Source: CAZKFN01 sp964552035 (GTDB lineage Bacteria > Bacteroidota > Bacteroidia > Flavobacteriales_E > Vicingaceae). Taken from it: DNA of 23,632 nt. The position numbers were made by a program, and so were the translations under genes. Under the pieces are notes generated by a model. It ran no database searches. It saw nothing but the letters and a program-made list of their open reading frames with translations, and had not been told where the DNA came from. Shown here piece after piece: positions 8,288 through 14,285 of the stretch (position 1 is its first letter; the number at the start of each line of letters is the position of its first letter). Where the stretch lies: contig CAZKFN010000029.1 of the NCBI GenBank assembly GCA_964552035.1, positions 1 to 23,632 of the forward strand, in the 5' to 3' direction.

Positions 8288-8307
8288 TTAATCTAAAATT
8301 TTGCTTT

Positions 8308-8333
8308 AAAAAGGGATTGGCTGCGCCCATCCC
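8308..8333 (-). terminator. GC-rich intrinsic terminator on the minus strand
   Basis: Read on the minus strand, GGGATGGG (8333-8326), loop CGCAG and CCAATCCC (8320-8313) form an eight-position stem with one mismatch, followed by TTTTT. It is the only GC-rich spot in this AT-rich stretch. It would terminate a minus-strand gene now hidden in the 8353-8452 gap; no such gene is visible. Confidence 0.55.
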
Positions 8334-8352
8334 GTTGAGGGGAACAACAAAG

Positions 8353-8452
8353 NNNNNNNNNNNNNNNNNNNNNNNNNNNNNNNNNNNNNNNNNNNNNNNN
8401 NNNNNNNNNNNNNNNNNNNNNNNNNNNNNNNNNNNNNNNNNNNNNNNNNNNN
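8353..8452. other. Assembly gap (100 N)
   Basis: Exactly 100 N, the conventional placeholder for a scaffold gap of unknown length. It is flanked by hairpins on both sides and by a 13-nt direct repeat (ATTTTGCTTTAAA at 8298-8310 and 8495-8507), features that could have broken the assembly. Confidence 0.98.
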
Positions 8453-8453
8453 G

Positions 8454-8487
8454 AAAAAACCTTTTGAGTACAAAAGGAAGTTTTTTT
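8454..8487 (+). terminator. Hairpin with T-run (terminator-like) beside the gap
   Basis: CCTTTTG (8460-8466), loop AGTA and CAAAAGG (8471-8477) form a perfect 7-bp stem. A6 precedes it; after a 3-nt spacer T7 follows. It resembles a plus-strand terminator for something ending in the gap. Confidence 0.4.
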
Positions 8488-8540
8488 ATAACAGATTTTG
8501 CTTTAAAGCAAGCTTTACGCAAAATCTGTTATAAAAAAAC
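8480..8540. repeat. Long inverted repeat, 22-bp perfect outer stem
   Basis: Positions 8480-8501 are the exact reverse complement of 8519-8540. Inside lies a second hairpin, TAAAGC-AA-GCTTTA (8504-8517). The whole 61 nt can fold into one extended hairpin with a small internal mismatch. Its right arm shares the A-run of the tRNA terminator (8533-8539), so the two structures are mutually exclusive in one transcript. Confidence 0.85.
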
Positions 8541-8561
8541 CCACATCGCTGTGGGTTTTTT
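8533..8561 (-). terminator. Intrinsic terminator of tRNA-Ser (bidirectional)
   Basis: CCCACA (8540-8545), loop TCGC and TGTGGG (8550-8555) form a perfect stem flanked by A7 and T6. On the minus strand it begins 6 nt beyond the 3' end of tRNA-Ser and ends in a T-run, as expected for the tRNA terminator. Confidence 0.85.
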
Positions 8562-8566
8562 CTTTG

Positions 8567-8651
8567 CGGAGAGAGTGGGATTCGAACCCACGATACGTTG
8601 CCGTATACGCGCTTTCCAATCGCGCGCCTTCAGCCACTCGGCCACCTCTCC
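8567..8651 (-). tRNA. tRNA-Ser (anticodon GGA)
   Basis: The minus strand folds as a class II tRNA of 85 nt. Acceptor arms GGAGAGG (8651-8645) and TCTCTCC (8574-8568) pair with one G-T, followed by discriminator G. The D-arm GCCGAGTGGC and the anticodon loop TTGGAAA give GGA, reading UCC and UCU. The long variable arm ATACGGCAACGTAT is typical of serine tRNAs, and the T-arm is GTGGG-TTCGAAT-CCCAC. CCA is not encoded. The last anticodon-stem pair appears to be A-G, a mild oddity. It lies about 90 nt downstream of ansA on the same strand, with a small hairpin between. Confidence 0.96.
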
Positions 8652-8663
8652 AATAAAGTAAAA

Positions 8664-8679
8664 TTCTTCCTTGGAAGAA
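8664..8679 (-). terminator. Short inverted repeat between ansA and tRNA-Ser (possible weak terminator)
   Basis: TTCTTCC and GGAAGAA flank a 2-nt centre. On the minus strand it is followed by TTTTACTTTATT, so it could end the tatD-ansA transcript. It has only three G/C pairs per arm and could be chance or an operator for the tRNA. Confidence 0.35.
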
Positions 8680-8740
8680 CGAATGCGAAATTACAAATAT
8701 TTTAATTGTAGAACTAACGTATTTTACTATCTCCCTTTTA

Positions 8741-9769
8741 TTATAAGGTTACCTCTCCTCTAATGTCTTTTTGTAATAACTCCTTTTTCTGATCTAAATC
8801 CAAATCTTCTCTTGCTAATAAATACATCAACTTGGTAATTGCTGCTTCAAAAGTCATATCTACACCACTTATTACCCCCAGTCGCTCTATATGTGCACCT
8901 GCTTCATACTTGGATTGTATAACTTTCCCCCTAATGCATTGAGTAATGTTTAAAATAATTACCCCTCTAGTATTTAATTTTTTAATTTCTTCAGTTAACC
9001 AAGTTTCGGTTGTTGCATTTCCACTTCCATAAGTCTCCAGTACCAATGCTTTTAAACCTTCTATTTCGCAAATGGCTTTAAAAACTTGAGGTTGTATTCC
9101 TGGGAAAAGCCGAATGCTAGCGACCTCCTCTGCAATTCCTTTATGGGCTTTTAAAGGTTTATTTACTATCTTTTTGATTGCAAAATGATTGTATTTAATA
9201 TGTATCCCTACCTCAGCCAAAGAAGGATAATTTGGAGATTGAAAGGCTTCAAAATCTTCTGCACTAACCTTAGCTGTACGATTTGCTCTATACAATGCAT
9301 CTTCAAAATAAATCGCCACCTCAGGCACAATAGGAGCACCATTGACATAATCTGCTGCAATTTCTATAGCAGTTATGATATTTTCCTTACCATCGGTTCG
9401 AATCTTTCCTATAGGCAATTGACTGCCCGTAAAAATGATTGGCTTATTAACATTCTCTAATAAAAAGCTCAAGGCCGAAGCCGAATAAGCCATGGTGTCT
9501 GTTCCATGTAAAATTACAAAGCCATGAAAATTTTTATATTCTTTTTCTAGAATAGCGATTAACTTCAACCAAATTTTAGGATTCATATCCGATGAATCTA
9601 TAGGTTTTTCTAGTGAAACAGAATCTATGGTTATATCAAACTTATGAAGTTCGGGAATTTCATTTAGCAAATGACCAAAATCAAAGGGATGTAATGAACC
9701 TGTTTCCGGATCTTCTACCATACCAATGGTTCCACCCGTATAAATCAATAAAACTTTAGCTTTCCTCAT
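8741..9769 (-). CDS. ansA: Type I L-asparaginase (cytoplasmic)
   Basis: Hydrolyses L-asparagine to aspartate and ammonia. At 342 residues it has the length of cytoplasmic AnsA, and there is no signal peptide, which argues against the periplasmic type II enzyme. Catalytic motifs are TGGTIG (11-16, nucleophile T14), SSDM (59-62), HGTDTM (88-93, T90 and D91), and a Lys in NRTAKVSAEDF (about K167) in the position of the second triad lysine. The C-terminal half with LVLETYGSGNATT and ITQCIRGKV fits the substrate-exchange domain of type I enzymes. Its ATG lies inside the last codons of tatD (14-nt overlap), so the two are translationally coupled in one operon. Confidence 0.96.
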   Translation of the reverse strand: MRKAKVLLIYTGGTIGMVEDPETGSLHPFDFGHLLNEIPELHKFDITIDSVSLEKPIDSSDMNPKIWLKLIAILEKEYKNFHGFVILHGTDTMAYSASALSFLLENVNKPIIFTGSQLPIGKIRTDGKENIITAIEIAADYVNGAPIVPEVAIYFEDALYRANRTAKVSAEDFEAFQSPNYPSLAEVGIHIKYNHFAIKKIVNKPLKAHKGIAEEVASIRLFPGIQPQVFKAICEIEGLKALVLETYGSGNATTETWLTEEIKKLNTRGVIILNITQCIRGKVIQSKYEAGAHIERLGVISGVDMTFEAAITKLMYLLAREDLDLDQKKELLQKDIRGEVTL

Positions 9770-10538
9770 CTATCTTAAATATCTTTAAAGCATTTTTAGT
9801 TGTTTCTTCGGCAATTTTTTTCAAAGGTAAGTCAAAAATTTCCGCCAACTTTTCTGCTACATAAATCACATAAGCACTTTCATTCCTTTTCCCTCTATAA
9901 GGCATAGGCGCTAGATATGGAGCGTCAGTTTCTAAAACTAAATCTTTTAAATCTAGTTGTTTAACCACCTTGTCTAGACCTGCATTTTTAAAGGTCAAAA
10001 TACCACCAATCCCCAGTTTAAAATTTCCATAAGATAAAATATGTTTTGCTTGCTCTAGAGTGCCAGTAAAACAATGGAAAACTCCACTTAGGCTGGGGTC
10101 ATTTACCTCGTCTAAAATCTCTAATATTTCATCAAAAGACTCCCTGCAATGAATGACAATAGGAAGATTATACGCTTTTGCCCACTCTATTTGTTGTCTA
10201 AATGCTTTTTGTTGTTCTTTTAGAAAAGTTTTATCCCAATACAAATCAATACCTATTTCACCAATAGCTAGGTATGAATTGCTCTTTAATTCTTCCTCAA
10301 CTATACTTAACTCCTTTTCCACATTTTCATTGACCGAACAGGGGTGTAAACCCATCATTGGAAAACAATTATCAGGGAATAGTTTAATTATATTCTTCAT
10401 ACCTTGAATTGAAGTTGAATCAATATTAGGTATAAAAAAATATTCTACACCTGCAGAAATTGCTCGCCTAATCATACTTTCATGTTCCCCGTCAAATTGT
10501 TCTGAATAAAGATGAGTATGGGTGTCTATTATTTTCAT
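9756..10538 (-). CDS. tatD: TatD-family metal-dependent DNase/hydrolase
   Basis: A 260-residue amidohydrolase-fold (TIM barrel) protein. Metal ligands are visible as DTHTHL (H7, H9), GEIGID (E94), IHCRES (H130), FHCFTG (H155) and ETDAPYLAP (D205). Family members are 3'-5' DNases or related hydrolases linked to DNA repair and degradation; the exact substrate is uncertain. I start at MKIIDTHTH (10538). The longer in-frame start at 10568 adds ten residues with no family support and lies upstream of a perfect -7 box, TAATTTTG (10551-10544). That box ends 5 nt before this ATG, so the transcript is nearly leaderless. The gene overlaps ansA by 14 nt. Confidence 0.93.
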   Translation of the reverse strand: MKIIDTHTHLYSEQFDGEHESMIRRAISAGVEYFFIPNIDSTSIQGMKNIIKLFPDNCFPMMGLHPCSVNENVEKELSIVEEELKSNSYLAIGEIGIDLYWDKTFLKEQQKAFRQQIEWAKAYNLPIVIHCRESFDEILEILDEVNDPSLSGVFHCFTGTLEQAKHILSYGNFKLGIGGILTFKNAGLDKVVKQLDLKDLVLETDAPYLAPMPYRGKRNESAYVIYVAEKLAEIFDLPLKKIAEETTKNALKIFKIDEES

Positions 10539-10543
10539 AAATT

Positions 10544-10551
10544 CAAAATTA
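10544..10551 (-). promoter_or_regulatory. Candidate -7 box (TAATTTTG) for the tatD-ansA operon
   Basis: An exact TAnnTTTG match on the minus strand, ending 5 nt before the tatD ATG (TAATTTTG-AATTT-ATG). A CAAA (TTTG on the minus strand) occurs at 10566-10569, but its 14-nt spacing is shorter than usual. Confidence 0.55.
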
Positions 10552-10629
10552 AGATTTATCACTGCCAAAAAAAGCTATTCATCAGTTTAGCTTCTGGATT
10601 TAAAATTAACATTATCTCCTCTTAATGCT

Positions 10630-10637
10630 TTACTTTG
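10630..10637 (+). promoter_or_regulatory. Candidate -7 box (TTACTTTG) for the GT9 gene
   Basis: TTACTTTG differs from TAnnTTTG at one base and ends 5 nt before the GTG at 10643 (TTACTTTG-CATTT-GTG), the same geometry as the 5518 and 10538 genes. It overlaps the 5' end of the longer ORF that starts at 10625. Confidence 0.45.
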
Positions 10638-10642
10638 CATTT

Positions 10643-11632
10643 GTGAATATTCCAGTAAAAATATTAATCATTCGCTTTAGTTCAATTGGGGATATTGTAT
10701 TAACCACCCCTGTTATTCGTTGTTTAAAACAACAATTAGAAGGTGAGGTTAACATTCACTATCTTACAAAAAAGGCTTACACTCCTTTATTAGAAACTAA
10801 CCCCTATATTGATAAAATATATAGTATTGATAAAAGCACCAATGAAGTAATTGAAAACTTAGCGAATGAACGCTATGATTATATCGTTGATTTACATAGA
10901 AATTTGCGCTCTTCAAGAATAAAGCGCAAGCTAAAAGCTTTGAGTTTTACTTTTGATAAGCTTAATTATCAAAAATGGTTGTTGGTTAATTTTAAGGTGA
11001 ATAAACTTCCAGATGTGCATATAGTAGATAGGTATTTGGAATCTATAAAAGTCTTAGGAGTAGAAAATGATGGAGAAGGTTTAGATTATTTTATCCCTAA
11101 AGAAACCAATTTAGAAATTCCAGAGAACTTTAAAAATAATTATAATGCCTTAGTTTTTGGTGCAGCTCATTTTACCAAAAGAATACCAAAGGAAAAACTA
11201 ATTGAGCTTATTGAGGCTAGCCCAAACCATAGTTTTATTCTAGTTGGGGGCAAAGAAGATCAGAGTTTAGGTAAGGAATTAGAAAAGCTTTACCCTCAAC
11301 GTATTTGGAATACTTGCGGAAAAACCACTTTTCATGAGTCAGCTTTTTTATTAAAACATGCAAAAAAAGTAATTAGTACCGATACCGGTATGATGCACAT
11401 TGCCGCTGCTTTGCAAAAACCTATCCTGTCGGTCTGGGGAAATACAGTTCCCGAGTTTGGAATGTATCCTTATTACAAAAAAGGCAACGAACACCTCTGC
11501 TCAATTTTTGAAGTGAAAAACTTAAATTGCCGACCTTGCTCCAAAATTGGTTACGACAAATGTCCAAAAGGGCATTTTAAATGCATGTTGAATATTGCTA
11601 CTAAAGAAGTTGCTGAAAAACTAAATGAATAA
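10643..11632 (+). CDS. Glycosyltransferase family 9 (heptosyltransferase-like)
   Basis: A 329-residue GT-B enzyme of family 9 that transfers a heptose or related sugar onto lipopolysaccharide core at the cytoplasmic face of the inner membrane. The N-terminal domain opens with VKILIIRFSSIGDIVLTTPV, a textbook GT9 start. The nucleotide-sugar domain shows GAAHFTKRIP, then FILVGGKED, then STDTGMMHIAAAL-QKPILSVWG. The C-terminus is Cys-rich (NCRPCSKIGYDKCPKGHFKC), which I recognise from Bacteroidota members. I choose the GTG at 10643 because a -7-like box sits 5 nt ahead of it; the ATG at 10625 would lie upstream of that box and adds six unconserved residues. It converges on the thioesterase gene with 1 nt between stops. 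The acceptor is unknown. Confidence 0.9.
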   Translation: MNIPVKILIIRFSSIGDIVLTTPVIRCLKQQLEGEVNIHYLTKKAYTPLLETNPYIDKIYSIDKSTNEVIENLANERYDYIVDLHRNLRSSRIKRKLKALSFTFDKLNYQKWLLVNFKVNKLPDVHIVDRYLESIKVLGVENDGEGLDYFIPKETNLEIPENFKNNYNALVFGAAHFTKRIPKEKLIELIEASPNHSFILVGGKEDQSLGKELEKLYPQRIWNTCGKTTFHESAFLLKHAKKVISTDTGMMHIAAALQKPILSVWGNTVPEFGMYPYYKKGNEHLCSIFEVKNLNCRPCSKIGYDKCPKGHFKCMLNIATKEVAEKLNE

Positions 11633-11633
11633 G

Positions 11634-12167
11634 CTATTTCTTACTAGCTGCTTTTTCAGCCTGCTCAAAAAGCGCTTTTAATTCTGTTGCATCTTCAGGT
11701 TTCATTTTACCTGCTAGGATTAAGCTCAATTGTTTACGTCTTAAAGCAGCATCGTAGCGCATTATTTCTCTTTCTGTTTCGGGAATTAATGCTGGGACTT
11801 CTATTGGACTGCCGTTTTGGTCTACCGCTACAAAAGTATAAATCGCTTCATTGCATTTCTCTCTTTTCCCATTAGGTTGATCGGTATATACATCTAAAAA
11901 CACTTCCATAGAAGAAGTAAAGGCTCTAGAAACTTTAGCTTCGATAGATACTACTGCTCCTAACTTAATTGCTCTATTAAAAGAAACATTATTAACCGAT
12001 GCAGTAACCACCACACGTTGAGAATGTCGCTGTGCAGAAATTGCCGCTGTAATGTCCATCCAGTTTAACAATTGCCCACCCATTAAATTCCCCAATACAT
12101 TGGTATCGTTGGGCAAAACCATTTTTGAAGTTTGTGCGAAAGTTTCCGCTGCCTTTTTTGCTTTCAT
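11634..12167 (-). CDS. Acyl-CoA thioesterase (hotdog fold, YciA/BACH type)
   Basis: A 177-residue hotdog protein that hydrolyses acyl-CoA to free CoA and fatty acid. It has the family motif NDTNVLGNLMGGQLLNWMD (20-38, with catalytic-region N20/D21 and D38), followed by AAISAQRHSQRVVVTASVNN and a RAIKLGAVVSIEAKV strand. The C-terminal Lys/Glu-rich helix (about 145-177) is longer than the minimal domain. The start is the ATG at 12167 (MKAKKAAETF). The in-frame GTG at 12197 is rejected because a perfect -7 box (12186-12193) lies just downstream of it. The gene is separated by 67 nt from the HU/SPOR gene upstream. Confidence 0.92.
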   Translation of the reverse strand: MKAKKAAETFAQTSKMVLPNDTNVLGNLMGGQLLNWMDITAAISAQRHSQRVVVTASVNNVSFNRAIKLGAVVSIEAKVSRAFTSSMEVFLDVYTDQPNGKREKCNEAIYTFVAVDQNGSPIEVPALIPETEREIMRYDAALRRKQLSLILAGKMKPEDATELKALFEQAEKAASKK

Positions 12168-12185
12168 ATCTGTATATTCTGTGGG

Positions 12186-12193
12186 CAAAATTA
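12186..12193 (-). promoter_or_regulatory. Candidate promoter (TTTG-N23-TAATTTTG) for the thioesterase
   Basis: The minus strand has TAATTTTG (exact TAnnTTTG) 18 nt before the ATG at 12167. A TTTG at 12220-12217 lies 23 nt upstream of the box, at the long end of normal spacing. It is the only promoter in the window with both elements near consensus. Confidence 0.55.
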
Positions 12194-12234
12194 CCACATT
12201 AAGAACGAAAAAAGCCCAAAAGTAGAAAAGGAAA

Positions 12235-13299
12235 TTAATAGGGTTTATTTAAAATCCAGGCGTCAGAATTATCAGAATTTTTAACTGTAGATAAAAGCTC
12301 TTCTGCTTCATTTCTAGTATAAAAACTGCCGTAGCTTACCGCATGATAATTTTTGTATTTTCCTAGCAATCTTGATTTAAACCCTTTCTTTTTTAGATTG
12401 CTAACTAAAGCTGTAGCATTTTGATAATTAGAAAAACAACCTCCCATTACGTGAAAGCTATAAACTTCATTGTCAACTATATCATCAGCAATTGTAGATT
12501 CAGCATCAGCTTCTTTAGAATTATCTACATAAAAAGCCATGACTTCTCCATCTGCTGTTTGAAATTGAGATATCTCCGGCTCAAAATTTACTTCGATGTT
12601 CTTATCTAAATCAATATTCTCGATAGGTTGAAACTTTTCACCGGCTGTGTAAACTCCCTCACCTTTTTGTGAAAAAGATAAAATCGCATATTCTAAATGA
12701 GAAGTATCCACCCAATGGTACTGTCGATTTAAAAGAAAAGAAAAAGTCAATAGTAAAAGAATGCTCGCTGCTGCTGTCCATACTGCAAAGCGATTTTTGC
12801 TTTCTTCCTTTTTCTGCTTTGATGAGATACTGGCAATGACTTTCTTTTCAACCTTTTCTTCAATAGTTTCCCTTTTAATTGGCTTTGCTCTAAAGGAAGT
12901 TAAACCAAAGGAATCTAAAAGATAATCGTTTTTTTCAACGCCTTTAAATTGAATGAAATTGTGGTCATCCATAAAAAGAGTTCCTACCTTTTCAATCACT
13001 ATTTTATCCCCTCTTTTTAAACCTTCAATAGTTTGATTAACAAAAGCTTTTATGAGGTTAGATGCATCTTCATACTGGATTGCTTTTCGTTCAGCAATAT
13101 GATTAATCAAAAGTCCATCGTTGTTTTTTAGAAATCTATTAAAGGATATCTTTTTAGAAGGAGGATTAAACTTATGTTGATTTTCTTGAATTTGAGCAGG
13201 AGTATAATTGCTAACAAAGCCACCAAAGTCTGGTACTATTACACAATCATAAGTGTATAATAAGTCAGAAATGTATACATCAATCTTAATTCGCTCCAT
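12235..13299 (-). CDS. HU-CCDC81 domain / transmembrane / SPOR domain protein
   Basis: A 354-residue protein of a Bacteroidota-type architecture. Residues 1-60 (YISDLLYTYDCVIVPDFGGF) and about 62-138 look like the two bacterial HU-CCDC81 domains, distant relatives of DNA-binding HU. A charged linker (139-170) is followed by one transmembrane helix (about 172-190) and an acidic, probably disordered segment (200-278). The C-terminus (279-352, YSFHVMGGCFSNYQNA through AVSYGSFYTRNEAEELL) is a SPOR domain, which binds denuded peptidoglycan at division sites. By the positive-inside rule and the SPOR domain, the N-terminus is cytoplasmic and SPOR periplasmic, so the protein could link a cytoplasmic HU-like module to septal wall. 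No experimental role is known to me. A one-mismatch -7 box lies 4 nt before the ATG. Confidence 0.85.
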   Translation of the reverse strand: MERIKIDVYISDLLYTYDCVIVPDFGGFVSNYTPAQIQENQHKFNPPSKKISFNRFLKNNDGLLINHIAERKAIQYEDASNLIKAFVNQTIEGLKRGDKIVIEKVGTLFMDDHNFIQFKGVEKNDYLLDSFGLTSFRAKPIKRETIEEKVEKKVIASISSKQKKEESKNRFAVWTAAASILLLLTFSFLLNRQYHWVDTSHLEYAILSFSQKGEGVYTAGEKFQPIENIDLDKNIEVNFEPEISQFQTADGEVMAFYVDNSKEADAESTIADDIVDNEVYSFHVMGGCFSNYQNATALVSNLKKKGFKSRLLGKYKNYHAVSYGSFYTRNEAEELLSTVKNSDNSDAWILNKPY

Positions 13300-13303
13300 A
13301 TTG

Positions 13304-13311
13304 CGAAGTTA
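13304..13311 (-). promoter_or_regulatory. Possible -7 box (TAACTTCG) for the HU/SPOR gene
   Basis: TAACTTCG has one mismatch to TAnnTTTG and ends 4 nt before the ATG at 13299. The position mirrors the near-leaderless genes at 5518, 10538 and 10643, which is the main support. Confidence 0.35.
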
Positions 13312-13341
13312 AAAAGAAAATTGCAAAATCCATTCTACCCG

Positions 13342-14268
13342 CTAATATTTAATTAGTTTTTTCATGGCACTTTCTCCATTGTGCTTAATAAGCTTTATAA
13401 AGTAAACTCCAGCTTCAACATCTAATTCCCATTGATAGGTTTTAGCATTTATTTTAGCTTCTTTAATTTTTTGCCCCTTAATATTGAAGAGTTGTAAACT
13501 GTATATAAGTTGTTCGCTATTTAAATCTACTGAAGTATTAAAAGGATTTGGATAAATATTAACATCCGATAAACTTAATTCCCTTTTATTTATAGATGTG
13601 ATAATTGCACAATTATTACTACTAGCAGAATAAATTATTTTATTGTTTTTACTTACACACATAATAATAGAGGAGGGAGCATCATAGGCTATTTTATTAG
13701 GAATAATTGGAGCTATAAATCCCTCTACTAAACCAACTCCTTCAATAATATTACTGATTCCGTTAGAATGACTTTTTAATCCTACTTTCCATCTTTTATG
13801 ATAATTCCCATCAATTAAAATGGAATCTATAGCATTAATTATATAGGCATCATCATTCTCATATGAAGGGAAAACCATAAGACCTTTAACAGTATCCCCA
13901 ATTGACAAATTAAAATCATACAATACTTCCTCTGCACTGCTATCATTAGGTATATAAAACACTTTACGCAAAGTTGTATCTTCCCTTATTGCTCCTTTAT
14001 AACCAGGTGTAGGAGTATTTGAACAATACCCTTCATCTAACTTAACCAATACATAAGGTATTTCTAGTTTTTTATAGGTCATGTTATTTATCAAAGTATC
14101 ATTCGTTAAAATAAATGAATGCTCTTTTATAACACTTCCAATTGAACAGCTTCCTTCAATACGAATATTCCATGAAGCATTATCGCTAAGAAGAGGTTGG
14201 TATTTATTTATCTGTGCAGAAACAAGCAGAGGTAAAATAACCGAAAAGAAAATGTATATTTTTTTCAT
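13342..14268 (-). CDS. T9SS-exported protein with type A sorting domain
   Basis: A 308-residue secreted protein. Residues 1-18 (MKKIYIFFSVILPLLVSA) form a Sec signal peptide. A beta-rich middle of about 200 residues opens with a SDNASWNIRIEGSC-like stretch often seen in uncharacterised T9SS cargo of unknown function. The last 75 residues are a Por_Sec-type sorting domain: NIYPNPFNTSVDLNS, then LFNIKGQKIKEA, then GVYFIKLIKHNGESAMKKLI. It should cross the outer membrane by the type IX system and be anchored or released. It begins 17 nt downstream of the large protease gene's stop, on the same strand, so the two are probably one operon. I cannot assign an enzymatic activity. Confidence 0.88.
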   Translation of the reverse strand: MKKIYIFFSVILPLLVSAQINKYQPLLSDNASWNIRIEGSCSIGSVIKEHSFILTNDTLINNMTYKKLEIPYVLVKLDEGYCSNTPTPGYKGAIREDTTLRKVFYIPNDSSAEEVLYDFNLSIGDTVKGLMVFPSYENDDAYIINAIDSILIDGNYHKRWKVGLKSHSNGISNIIEGVGLVEGFIAPIIPNKIAYDAPSSIIMCVSKNNKIIYSASSNNCAIITSINKRELSLSDVNIYPNPFNTSVDLNSEQLIYSLQLFNIKGQKIKEAKINAKTYQWELDVEAGVYFIKLIKHNGESAMKKLIKY

Positions 14269-14285
14269 AATCTCGTAGTTTAGTT

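Noticed and set aside
8317..8661. 114-codon plus-strand ORF ending with AERVGFEPTIRCRIRAF
   Set aside because: It is the antisense translation of tRNA-Ser joined through the hairpins and the N gap; this VGFEPT peptide is a well-known tRNA artefact.
12421..12609. 62-codon plus-strand ORF within the HU/SPOR gene, and similar short ORFs opposite lipA, rnr, ansA and tatD
   Set aside because: All are antisense shadows of well-supported genes, lacking promoter boxes or recognisable motifs.
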